Assembly (NCBI GenBank): GCA_002377645.1
Contig: DFQF01000050.1
Span: 59,699-97,024 of the forward strand
DNA: 37,326 nucleotides
From: Nitrospinaceae bacterium UBA3496
GTDB lineage: Bacteria; UBA8248
Reading direction: 5' to 3'
Made by a program: the position numbers and the translations under genes. The notes below the pieces were generated by a model, which saw nothing but the letters and a program-made list of their open reading frames with translations, did not search any database and was not told where the DNA came from. Shown here one piece after another: positions 15,861 to 24,259 of this stretch; position 1 is the stretch's first letter; each line of letters starts with the position of its first letter.

Positions 15861-17988
15861 AATCCGAGTTGCTGTTTCCGGATTTTCAGGTTTAGACAAT
15901 CCTGAACCTGGGAATGCAGTTGCCAGAGCACTTAGATATGATCTAGGAAATAATATAGACATAGAAGGTTTGACCTATGATGTCTGGTCTTCTGGAGCTT
16001 GGCCTTCAGGATTAATAGATCGACTCCATCTTATGCCACCCCTATCTTCTGGTGACCATGCAACACTAAATAGAATTCTTGAAATAAATGCCAAACGACC
16101 GATAGATGCAATTATTCCGTGCCTTGATTTGGAGGTAGAAACGTATTCCAGGCTTTCTAGACAATTAGAAAGAAATGGAATTAAAACATTGCTTCCAAAC
16201 CAAGAAGACTTAGATTCTATCAAAAAGATATCACTACCATATTTTTGCTACAAGAATGACATCTTAACCCCAAATACCATTCATGTACCGGACATTACGA
16301 ATGTTGCTTTTTACGCTGACCAAATTGGATATCCTCTGATGGTAAAAGGAACTGTTGCAGACTCTAAAAAAGTCCATTCTAGAGAAAATGCAATTTATGA
16401 GGCTTCTCGCTTAAATGCAAAATGGGGAGGTGGGGTGCTGCTTCAGCCTTTTATAGAGGGTGACGAGTATGTTGTTGCCGTTGTCTGTCGTCATGACAAT
16501 TCAATACTCGGAATGACTCCAGTAAGGAAACTAGGAATTAATGAAAGAGGGAAAGGAGTTGTTGGTTCAGTTATTGAAGATCCTCAGTTAGAAAAGCATG
16601 CTAGAGGAATAATAAAAAAACTACACTGGCGTGGTCCATTGGAATTAGAGTTCATAAGAAAACAGCAAGAATCAGGACAATTTTATCTTATAGAAATAAA
16701 TTGCAGATTTCCAAATTGGATAGTCGTTTCAGAATTTGCAGGGTGCAATCTCCCAGGACTCCTGCTTCGTGAAATCTTAGAACCACGACGTCGTAGAATT
16801 CCAAAACCGAGACCTGGCACTGCTTATGTTCGTGATACATATGAATATTCTATATCTGCTGATTTGATCGATAAATTCGGTCGCTTCGGAGAGATATCTG
16901 CACCTATTACAAACAATCATAAAAAGATAAATTCTTCGAAAAATGGTTACAAAATTGCTATTACTGGGATAAGTTCTTTTGATGTCGTTATGCCTGGACT
17001 TGGGGTTGCCAAATCACTCCGAAATGAACCTGAAATAGAAGAACTTTATGGCTTAGGATATGGTCCATATGATTCTGGTGCTCACAATCCTTCCCTATTT
17101 GACTCTATTTATAGACTGCCTGATACAGACAATGAATCTGATCTCACAAATTGCATAAAGCAAATAAAAGACAATTCAGGTCTTGATGTCGTTCTTCCTT
17201 GTCTAGATCATGAAATAGAAAAATTCATTACAATAGAAGACAATCTCAAGGAAATAGGTGTTGAAATGTTATTGCCTACCCTGAAAACTTACAAAAATCG
17301 TTCAAAAAAACATCTACACAATATGAAACAAAAGGATTGGACTGCTTTTAGGATTCCTGATAGCGAAATAGTAGTAAATGATAAACAGTTTTATCGTTCG
17401 CTAAAAAATTTAGGTTTTCCTCTTGTACTAAAAGGCATAAATGGTGGTTCAGAAAAAGTTTATAATTACCAACATGCTCACGCTGTTTGGCTAGAAATGA
17501 AAAATAATGGACATGAAGAAATTCTTGTACAAAAATTTATTGCTGGAGATGAATTCACAGTTGCTGGAGTATGTGATCATAGATCTAAGCTATTACAAAT
17601 AGTAGCAGTAAAAAAACTTGTCCAATGTGAAAAGGGAAATACTTGGGGTGCAATTAAAGTTTCCTTACCAGGACTAACTGAAAATCTGGCTTCCTACCTT
17701 CTAAAACTCCAATGGAAAGGACCATTTGAACTTGAATTTATTAGAGATATTACAAAAGAGACTTTGAATCTAATTGAAATCAATCCCCGCTTCCCTGCTT
17801 GGATTGGTTTTACATGTGATCTAGGCATCAACTTACCGTTAACTACAATACTTTCAATTTTTGGGACGGAAACATTTCCAAAAGAAACAAATGAGAATTT
17901 AATTTTTCTTCGATCTTGTCATGAATATAAAGTAGAAGCAGAAAGGTTTGCCCTGTACGCATCGAGAGGAATTTTACATCATGAGTAA
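15841..17988 (+). CDS. Tandem ATP-grasp ligase (two CarB-like units)
   Basis: This 715-residue protein consists of two homologous ATP-grasp units, about 8-345 and 370-705. Each repeats the same landmarks: a pre-ATP-grasp Rossmann-like start (VSGFSGL and ITGISSF), IIPCLD or VLPCLD, the ATP-binding lysine strand PLMVKG (165-170) and PLVLKG (527-532), Q.FI.GDE (202-209 and 564-571), GPLELEFI or GPFELEFI, and the metal-binding EINCRFP (285-291) or EINPRFP (646-652). Both halves look catalytically complete. The arrangement recalls carbamoyl phosphate synthetase large subunit, but the protein lacks its oligomerisation and allosteric domains. ATP-grasp enzymes form acyl-phosphates and ligate amines. 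The GTG start at 15841 lies inside the PqqD-like gene. The product is not known. Confidence 0.88.
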   Translation: MRKKKNKIRVAVSGFSGLDNPEPGNAVARALRYDLGNNIDIEGLTYDVWSSGAWPSGLIDRLHLMPPLSSGDHATLNRILEINAKRPIDAIIPCLDLEVETYSRLSRQLERNGIKTLLPNQEDLDSIKKISLPYFCYKNDILTPNTIHVPDITNVAFYADQIGYPLMVKGTVADSKKVHSRENAIYEASRLNAKWGGGVLLQPFIEGDEYVVAVVCRHDNSILGMTPVRKLGINERGKGVVGSVIEDPQLEKHARGIIKKLHWRGPLELEFIRKQQESGQFYLIEINCRFPNWIVVSEFAGCNLPGLLLREILEPRRRRIPKPRPGTAYVRDTYEYSISADLIDKFGRFGEISAPITNNHKKINSSKNGYKIAITGISSFDVVMPGLGVAKSLRNEPEIEELYGLGYGPYDSGAHNPSLFDSIYRLPDTDNESDLTNCIKQIKDNSGLDVVLPCLDHEIEKFITIEDNLKEIGVEMLLPTLKTYKNRSKKHLHNMKQKDWTAFRIPDSEIVVNDKQFYRSLKNLGFPLVLKGINGGSEKVYNYQHAHAVWLEMKNNGHEEILVQKFIAGDEFTVAGVCDHRSKLLQIVAVKKLVQCEKGNTWGAIKVSLPGLTENLASYLLKLQWKGPFELEFIRDITKETLNLIEINPRFPAWIGFTCDLGINLPLTTILSIFGTETFPKETNENLIFLRSCHEYKVEAERFALYASRGILHHE

Positions 17989-19378
17989 ACTCAAACAATA
18001 TGAAACTCCACTACTTGAGTATCTTTCTGTAAATTCAATCGGGAAACATAGACTTCTCGAAGTGTCGGATCAAATCCGTGATCAAAATGAAATGACTTCT
18101 CTTTTAGAACCATACGATCTGAATCAAATAATCTCTGAATTTGGATCCCCAGTTTTTATTATTTCTGAAAATACATTGCGATCACAATTCAAACAATTCA
18201 GGGACACATTCACTACATCCGGTGTTAATACTAAGATTGCTTACTCGTATAAAACCAATTACTTACCAGCAGTTTGTTCGATTCTTCATGAAGAAGGAGC
18301 TTTAGCAGAGGTAGTCTCGGGTATGGAGTATTCCCTTGCCAAATCTCTTGGAGTATCACCAGGAAACATCATTTTTAATGGTCCGCATAAAACTAATTCT
18401 GAATTAGAGATCGCCCTCAAAGAAGGTGCGTTAGTTAATATAGACAACTTTGAAGAATTAAATAGGGTTATACAAATAGCTTCCAAATTCAAGAATCCAA
18501 TTGGAATTGGATTACGAGTCAATTTTATTTACGACACAAATTCTTGGACAAAATTTGGATTTAATATAGAAAATGGAGATTGTCAAAAAGCGCTTGAAAT
18601 TATTTCTACTCACTCTAAGCTCAAACTGGATACTTTGCATTTTCACGGCGGAACATATGTAATGGACCCGAATATATACAAATATGGCGCAAGCAAATTA
18701 CTTGCCATAATAGGCGAAGCAAAAAAATTAGGAATACATCCCAAATCTATTGACCTTGGAGGTGGATTTCCCTCTGGGAATCAACTAAAACCAGAATTCA
18801 ATGGCCAACAAAAGATACCAAATCAAAAAGTAACTTATGCGCCCTATGCTGAAAGAATTTTGAATCAAATTAAAAAAGAAAAAGAACTTTTCGATGGAAA
18901 ACCCACTCTTATTCTAGAACCAGGAAGAGCGATTATTGACTCTCCTTGTTTTCTAGCATGCACTGTAATTTCAAAAAAAGAGATCCTCAATCAAGGAACT
19001 GCAGTAGTTGTCGATGCAGGAGTAAATATACTTCCTACTGCATACTGGTACAATCATAATGTTCAGACACCAAAAGAGAGAGAAGAAGTAGTAGAAAATC
19101 TTCATCCCGTTCGAATTTATGGTCCATTATGTATGCAAATTGATGTTTTAAGGGATCGAGTCCTCCTTCCAGAATTAGAAGTAGGTTCGCCATTACTGTT
19201 TTCTAACGTTGGTGCTTATTGCCTTACACAATCGATGCAGTTCATTCAGACAAGACCTCCTGTAGTACTCCTTGGCCCTAATGGTCCAGAACTGATTCGT
19301 AGAAAGGAAAAATGGGAGGACGTTTTTGCTTTAGACCTTGTACCTAAACGATTACGACAACCTGGACATGAATTTTAA
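17981..19378 (+). CDS. LysA-like fold-type III PLP decarboxylase
   Basis: This is an alanine-racemase-fold PLP decarboxylase related to diaminopimelate, ornithine and arginine decarboxylases; 465 residues from the ATG at 17981. Motifs are the PLP lysine in YSYKTN (Lys91), HFHGGT at 220-225 in place of the usual HxHxGSQ, the phosphate-binding GGG at 260-262, EPGR at 313-316, and the substrate-side GPLCMQID with Cys384 and Asp388. GAGAGGA lies 10 bases before this ATG, so an earlier in-frame start at 17948 is unlikely. It overlaps the ATP-grasp gene by 8 bases. It is longer than LysA, with an extra N-terminal 45 residues. The neighbours suggest it works on an ATP-grasp product, as BtrK does after BtrJ in butirosin synthesis; this is analogy. 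Confidence 0.88.
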   Translation: MSKLKQYETPLLEYLSVNSIGKHRLLEVSDQIRDQNEMTSLLEPYDLNQIISEFGSPVFIISENTLRSQFKQFRDTFTTSGVNTKIAYSYKTNYLPAVCSILHEEGALAEVVSGMEYSLAKSLGVSPGNIIFNGPHKTNSELEIALKEGALVNIDNFEELNRVIQIASKFKNPIGIGLRVNFIYDTNSWTKFGFNIENGDCQKALEIISTHSKLKLDTLHFHGGTYVMDPNIYKYGASKLLAIIGEAKKLGIHPKSIDLGGGFPSGNQLKPEFNGQQKIPNQKVTYAPYAERILNQIKKEKELFDGKPTLILEPGRAIIDSPCFLACTVISKKEILNQGTAVVVDAGVNILPTAYWYNHNVQTPKEREEVVENLHPVRIYGPLCMQIDVLRDRVLLPELEVGSPLLFSNVGAYCLTQSMQFIQTRPPVVLLGPNGPELIRRKEKWEDVFALDLVPKRLRQPGHEF

Positions 19379-20975
19379 AAAATCTACGAACGCCATTTTT
19401 TCTAGCCTAGCCCAAGTAGCATTCTCTAACAAACCAATCAATGGTCTTCTTATTTTATTTGCCATTTTTTTTGTATCTCCATTCGGCGCAGTGGGTGCGT
19501 TTATCGGTGCATTGGCAGGGGTAGCATCTATCAGACCAAATTACAGAGAAAATAATATTTCTTGGTCACTGGGAATCCTTGGATACAATCCGGCTATACT
19601 TGGAATCATTTGGGGCAATACTCTTTCTAGGCTTGATTCAAAGAGTATTCTTTTTTTACCTTTCATTTTTTTATGTATAGCGATAGATAGACACACAAGA
19701 CCTTATTTCGAACGTTTGAATATTCCGCCATTAGCATTTTCATCTCTTATTACTGCATGGATCTGTGAGATACTTTTCTTACTTTTTGGAGATTCTTTTT
19801 GGATAGCTTCGAATACAATTTCTTTCGGTAGTATAGGACCTATAATCTGTGTTTCGCTCGTTGCAATAGTTCTTATCTTGGAAGCACCCTTTCCTGCTTT
19901 CCTATCTATCTTAATGGTTTCTGTCTTTTCCTTCATTTCAGGACAATTGATTACTAGTAACTGGATCGGACCAGTTTCACTTTGGGGATTTACTGTAGCT
20001 CCTGCATTTTTCTGCTGCTATGCAATTTTTCTTCCCAATTCTAGAATTGGATTTAAAACTGGAATTCTAGCGACTTTATCTTCAAGTCTTATATGGATTG
20101 TTTTTTATCTTTTTAATTTCAAATGGGTACCCGAACCATTAATGATGCCATTTGTTCTAGGAACATGGATCTCAATGCATTTTATGTTAAGAAACAAAGA
20201 TAAATCGAAACTCTCCTTAAACCCTTTGGTATGGGAGTGCGTAAGAAAAATAAAAGAAATAAAAAAAACAGGTGGAAATACAATTGTTCTTTCTGGAGCA
20301 GGAATTAGTACCGCATCTGGAATACCCGATTATACGTCAGGAGTCTGGTTGCCACGAGGCGACTCAGTAACAGAGTATGAATACAATAATTTTTTAACTG
20401 TACCTCTTTCGAGAAAGAAATATTGGTCTGCCTGCTCAAATTTTAAGAATATATCAAGCAAATCACTCCCCAACATTGCTCACAAAGTATTGGCAGATTT
20501 AGAGAAAAAAGGATTGATAAATGGAATTGTGACTCAAAACGTCGACGGACTACATCAAAAAGCAGGATCTGAAAATGTTATTGAATTACATGGAAATATT
20601 CAAAAAATTAAATGTTTGAATTGCCAACATGAAACAAGTTGGCCTCAACTAGCCAGATGGGAAAATTCAGAAATGGTCTGCGATATATGCAATGGACTTC
20701 TCAAGCCTTCGGTAATAGCAATAGGAGAAAACTTAAATATTAATGATTGGGAAACTTCGAAAGAAATTTTCAGAACTTGCGATTGTCTTATTGTGATCGG
20801 AACACAATTGAAAATTTCTTCTGTATCTGAACTAGTAGCAGACGCAAGGAGAAATAGCGCCAGAATAATTGTCATCAATCCTTCTTCAACAGGGATGCCT
20901 ATTTTCGATGGAGATACATACCTACCCTTCCCGTCTGAAAAGGTATTGCCATCTGTAAGTCTACTTCTTGAATAA
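19368..20975 (+). CDS. Urea-transporter-like membrane domain fused to sirtuin
   Basis: This is a 535-residue fusion. Residues 1-275 are very hydrophobic with about ten membrane segments in two similar halves and urea-transporter features (SPFGAVGAFIGALAGV, GILGYNPAILGIIWG, and late PLMMPFVLGTWI). Residues 296-535 are a complete sirtuin: NAD loop SGAGISTASGIPDYTSG, TQNVDGLHQKAG, catalytic His408 in ELHGN, four zinc cysteines (416, 419, 438, 441), VIGTQLKISSV and VINPSS. The frame is continuous with no stop between the parts. The ATG at 19368 overlaps the decarboxylase by 11 bases; a TTG at 19338 is possible but less likely. The sirtuin would face the cytoplasm at the membrane. I know of no described fusion of this kind. 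Confidence 0.88.
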   Translation: MNFKKSTNAIFSSLAQVAFSNKPINGLLILFAIFFVSPFGAVGAFIGALAGVASIRPNYRENNISWSLGILGYNPAILGIIWGNTLSRLDSKSILFLPFIFLCIAIDRHTRPYFERLNIPPLAFSSLITAWICEILFLLFGDSFWIASNTISFGSIGPIICVSLVAIVLILEAPFPAFLSILMVSVFSFISGQLITSNWIGPVSLWGFTVAPAFFCCYAIFLPNSRIGFKTGILATLSSSLIWIVFYLFNFKWVPEPLMMPFVLGTWISMHFMLRNKDKSKLSLNPLVWECVRKIKEIKKTGGNTIVLSGAGISTASGIPDYTSGVWLPRGDSVTEYEYNNFLTVPLSRKKYWSACSNFKNISSKSLPNIAHKVLADLEKKGLINGIVTQNVDGLHQKAGSENVIELHGNIQKIKCLNCQHETSWPQLARWENSEMVCDICNGLLKPSVIAIGENLNINDWETSKEIFRTCDCLIVIGTQLKISSVSELVADARRNSARIIVINPSSTGMPIFDGDTYLPFPSEKVLPSVSLLLE

Positions 20976-20991
20976 AAGCCATCACAATTTA

Positions 20992-21183
20992 TCAGACAGA
21001 ATCTAATCTCAATGCTTTGAAATTCTTTATTTCTTCGTCTGACGAATAATAGGAAATTTGTATTGCCTGACAGCAAACCTCGCAATCTTCTATATATTCT
21101 TGAATGCCTGAAGAAAGATCGAAAAGCATCGAAATTTTTTGCAGGCAATAAGGACAAAGAAAAAAATGCTCAATTTCTTGCAA
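20992..21183 (-). CDS. CPXCG-motif cysteine-rich zinc protein
   Basis: This is a 63-residue protein of the CPXCG cysteine-rich family. CPYC at 10-13 and CEVCC at 34-38 supply a probable zinc site, with YIEDC between as in the family. The TTG start at 21183 has AAGGA six bases upstream. It converges on the sirtuin fusion gene with 16 bases between. The function of the family is not known to me. It is small, but the motif spacing and ribosome-binding site make it a real gene. Confidence 0.8.
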   Translation of the reverse strand: MQEIEHFFLCPYCLQKISMLFDLSSGIQEYIEDCEVCCQAIQISYYSSDEEIKNFKALRLDSV

Positions 21184-21215
21184 AGTAAATCCTTAAAACT
21201 GTTTATGAAATTATT

Positions 21216-22052
21216 CTATTTACCCGAAATTGCAGATGAAATATTTTTTGCCACCCCCAATATAGAAAGCATAAAAGAAAACCAAAAATTGAAGACCAAA
21301 AAAACAAAATAAATCACCAAAGGATAAGCTAAACCAATACAGAGAAATGCAAAAGCAAAAACTAGCGTCATAGAATCATAAATATCATTAGAAAATAATA
21401 GAAACCGAATAAAAAGAAATGCAGCAGAAACAATTAAAAGCCTAGAGGTCAATTCCTCAAAATACAACATGATCTTTAATGGAAGAGTAAGAATACAGAT
21501 AGCATCTTCTGCAGACGTATTATCCTTCGATATTTGAACATTAATACGTTCTGGATTGGCAATCGGAACGGTTGCAAGAAAATGGATAAGAGCTAATATC
21601 CACATACCGACCATCACGAATGGAAGTATATATTCTCCAAAACCTAAAAAAACATCCAGATTTCCAAATAGCAACACAGAAAGGAGAAAAAAGAAAAATC
21701 CTCCCAAAATATATGAAATTGAAAGTAACCTCATAATCGCATCATCGCTAAGACTTGTTTTATTGGCAGAAATTAAGTTTTTACATGCACCATGAAATTT
21801 CTCTCCCATATAATTGAAAATGAGAAGTATCGGCACAGCAAAAATAAGAGACAGTAAAAAGTATATAAATCCTAACTTAAGAGTATTAAGAAGGAACAAA
21901 ACGATCGTAATTAAAATTAAAGGTGCGTAAATTTTGTTAAGGTGCAATAAAAGAAAATCACAAACTTTTCCACTTATTTTTTTTCCAATAAATTCTATTG
22001 CCTTATCAATGAAACCGTTTACCCCATCTAAAATTTTGACAAAGTTATCCAT
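21216..22052 (-). CDS. Multi-pass membrane protein of unknown function
   Basis: This is an integral membrane protein of about 278 residues with six or seven hydrophobic segments, for example APLILITIVLFLL, the FFFFLLSVLLF region, the SRLLIVSAAFLFIRFLLF region and the C-terminal YFVFLVFNFWFSFML run. The N-terminal 35 residues are amphipathic and charged. The ATG at 22052 follows GGAGGA at a good distance; a TTG at 22064 overlaps that site. I do not recognise a family. It sits between the CPXCG gene and the His-rich gene on the same strand and may share a transcript with them. Confidence 0.75.
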   Translation of the reverse strand: MDNFVKILDGVNGFIDKAIEFIGKKISGKVCDFLLLHLNKIYAPLILITIVLFLLNTLKLGFIYFLLSLIFAVPILLIFNYMGEKFHGACKNLISANKTSLSDDAIMRLLSISYILGGFFFFLLSVLLFGNLDVFLGFGEYILPFVMVGMWILALIHFLATVPIANPERINVQISKDNTSAEDAICILTLPLKIMLYFEELTSRLLIVSAAFLFIRFLLFSNDIYDSMTLVFAFAFLCIGLAYPLVIYFVFLVFNFWFSFMLSILGVAKNISSAISGK

Positions 22053-22168
22053 AAATTCCTCCAAAATTTAAAGATTTGTAATTGGCAATTTTAAAATAAA
22101 AAGATCTATTTTAGGGCAGAAAAAATGAAATAACTCATAAGAAAAATTGTTGTATTTATACTAAAACA

Positions 22169-22465
22169 TTACCTACAGTAGCGCTGAATAGTCTCCGTTC
22201 CCAAATAATATCTATCACCATACTCGTCAATTTCATATACTTCTCTTTCGTAGGTGCAGATTCTTTTATAGGGATAATACGTTCTGGTATAGTGTCTATG
22301 GGGATGAGAAAGAAGATTCCCAAGAAGTATTCCACCCAAGAGACCAACTACAATTCCACTATTATGACGATGGTGGTGGTGTCTGTGCCATCTGTGAGCA
22401 AAAGCAGAACTAGTCACTAAAGAAATAGAAAGGAATAGTATTATGAGAACAAATATTTTCTTCAT
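22169..22465 (-). CDS. Small exported histidine-rich protein
   Basis: This is a 98-residue protein with a clear signal peptide (MKKIFVLIILFLSISLVTSS, cleavage near AFA). Directly after it is a histidine cluster HRWHRHHHHRHNSG that could bind metal. A short glycine-rich hydrophobic stretch follows (GIVVGLLGGILLGNLL), like a glycine-zipper segment, and then a tyrosine/arginine-rich tail with two cysteines. It lies 34 bases downstream of tRNA-Gly on the same strand. The function is unknown; periplasmic metal binding or envelope association is plausible. Confidence 0.75.
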   Translation of the reverse strand: MKKIFVLIILFLSISLVTSSAFAHRWHRHHHHRHNSGIVVGLLGGILLGNLLSHPHRHYTRTYYPYKRICTYEREVYEIDEYGDRYYLGTETIQRYCR

Positions 22466-22499
22466 TTCAAATACCTTTCATGGTTTAAGAGAAGAAAAT

Positions 22500-22574
22500 T
22501 GGAGCGGGAAAGGAGATTCGAACTCCCGACCCTCACGTTGGCAACGTGATGCTCTACCACTGAGCTATTCCCGC
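22500..22574 (-). tRNA. tRNA-Gly(GCC)
   Basis: The minus strand folds as a full cloverleaf. The acceptor stem is GCGGGAA with TTCCCGC, the D-arm AGCTCAGTGGTAGAGC, the anticodon stem TCACG/CGTGA around loop TTGCCAA (anticodon GCC), and the T-arm GGGAGTTCGAATCTCC. An encoded CCA is at 22502-22500. Length is 75 bases including CCA. Confidence 0.97.
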
Positions 22575-22640
22575 ACACAAAATACTAAACAATAGGAAAC
22601 TACAAATTGAACCTTGAAGTCAAGCCCTTAAGTTTGAAAT

Positions 22641-23030
22641 TTAATCATGCGAAACTGCAATAGCTTGAATTTCGACCATCATCTCAGGCCTTGCAAAACC
22701 ACTTACGGTTATTAGAGCACTACCAGGGAAACCGTCCTGAAAATATTGTTTTCGTAACTCAGTAAGCTTATCACCGTTTCTCACATCTTTAATAAAAACA
22801 GTCATGGTTACGATATCGGCAAGTTTTCCACCTGCCAAAGCAAGATTTCTTTCTATTTGACGAAACGTAGCATGTACCTGCGCCTCAAAATCACCATCTA
22901 GATTATTCCCGTCTTCATCCTGCCACATTCCTACTCCTGCTAGCCAAATTTGTCTTCCGCCAGTCGTAACTACCGCCGGAGAAAATGACCTATTCTCTTG
23001 CCATGTACCTTTAAAATATTCCCTATTCAT
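22641..23030 (-). CDS. RidA/YjgF family protein
   Basis: This is a 129-residue Rid family protein. RidA enzymes hydrolyse reactive enamine/imine intermediates made by PLP enzymes. The signature arginine is Arg114 in GFARPEMMVEIQAIA and the partner Glu120 is present, so deaminase activity is possible. The N-terminus is unusual for RidA proper (SFSPAVVTTGGRQIWLAGVG), suggesting another Rid subgroup. AAAGGA precedes the ATG. It is the last gene of the M24/DsbA/P1/MFS operon, 44 bases after the transporter gene. Confidence 0.88.
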   Translation of the reverse strand: MNREYFKGTWQENRSFSPAVVTTGGRQIWLAGVGMWQDEDGNNLDGDFEAQVHATFRQIERNLALAGGKLADIVTMTVFIKDVRNGDKLTELRKQYFQDGFPGSALITVSGFARPEMMVEIQAIAVSHD

Positions 23031-23074
23031 CTAATTTCCTTTCAAAGGTGAGATCAGTTAGATAAAACTCACTT

Positions 23075-24259
23075 TCAATCTTTAATTTTCAGGACAAACC
23101 AAAGTCCTAACAAAACAGCAAAGCTATAGAAAAAATAACTTGAATCCAATCCTACTTCGCTAGCAATTACTCCCCCTATCAGTGGAGAAATAAAATTTAA
23201 TCCATGACAAGTATAAATAAAACCTACAGAAGAAGTTAAAACTTTCTCATCCGCAAAATCTGCTGTAGCAGTTAAAATTATGGGGCTCACATGACTTACA
23301 GCGCCTACTAAGACAAAAACAGTAATAAGTTCTGTTGGCGTTCTTGTGAAAGGCATTGCGAAAACTAATAAACCTGCGATGAAAAAAGGTACCATCAAAG
23401 AGTATCTTGCGCCTACTCTGTCATAAAGATACCCCATCAAGGGTTTTGTAATAGCCCCTAATATAAAATGTATCGAGATAGCAATGCCAATTAGATGTAT
23501 TTCAATATTCTTAGAAGCTGCAAGTAAAGGAAAAAAACCGACTGTCCCTTTCGTACACATACCTCTTAACATATAAGCAATTGCAAGAATAACTACCTTC
23601 TTGTTTTGAAAAACATCTCTTAAAATATCTTTAATCTTTCTTCTTTCTGTATCTCCTTTATCAATTTCATCTGAAAAACGAAGATAAATAAAATATAGAA
23701 AGACAATAGCTGGCAAAACACAAATAACCACAGCAATCCGCCATCCTAGAAATGCAGCGAAGAAGGTCAAAAGAATTGGCAGAATAGCCATTCCAACATT
23801 ACCACCCAAACCATGAATAGATATGGCAAACGCACGATTTTCTATAAATCTTCTTGCCACCATCGATGTACCACAAGGGTGATAAACAGAATTTCCAACA
23901 CCCACCAAAAAAGTGATCAGCAATAAGAAATAAAAATTGGGAACAATGCCTACCAATAGATACGAAATCGTTGCTAAGAGCATACCCCCTAAAAGAATTA
24001 CTTTTCTTCTGCCCGAAATATCGGAATAGATTGAAAGTGGATATTGAAACAATAAAACTGAAAGGCTTAAGGAACTAAGTAACATTCCTGATTCCACTGG
24101 AGAGAGACTAAATTCAGCAACAATAAGAACTAGCACAGGAACCATTAGATTTGAGTATCCATCACTCATTCCATGAGCAGAGCTCATTAATGCCAGATCA
24201 AAAGTGTCTCTAAATCTCCAATTTCTCAAAGCTTTTTTGCGTGCAATATTTTCTGTCAA
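23075..24259 (-). CDS. Major facilitator superfamily transporter
   Basis: This is an MFS transporter of 394 residues with about 12 membrane helices. Loop 2-3 carries a motif-A-like YSDISGRRKVILLGG, with a looser copy YDRVGARYSLM between helices 8 and 9. The substrate is unknown. The TTG start overlaps the stop of the P1 hydrolase gene (TTGA), so translation is coupled. Grouping with two peptidase-type enzymes and RidA suggests uptake or export of a peptide, amide or amino compound; that is inference. Confidence 0.88.
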   Translation of the reverse strand: MTENIARKKALRNWRFRDTFDLALMSSAHGMSDGYSNLMVPVLVLIVAEFSLSPVESGMLLSSLSLSVLLFQYPLSIYSDISGRRKVILLGGMLLATISYLLVGIVPNFYFLLLITFLVGVGNSVYHPCGTSMVARRFIENRAFAISIHGLGGNVGMAILPILLTFFAAFLGWRIAVVICVLPAIVFLYFIYLRFSDEIDKGDTERRKIKDILRDVFQNKKVVILAIAYMLRGMCTKGTVGFFPLLAASKNIEIHLIGIAISIHFILGAITKPLMGYLYDRVGARYSLMVPFFIAGLLVFAMPFTRTPTELITVFVLVGAVSHVSPIILTATADFADEKVLTSSVGFIYTCHGLNFISPLIGGVIASEVGLDSSYFFYSFAVLLGLWFVLKIKD

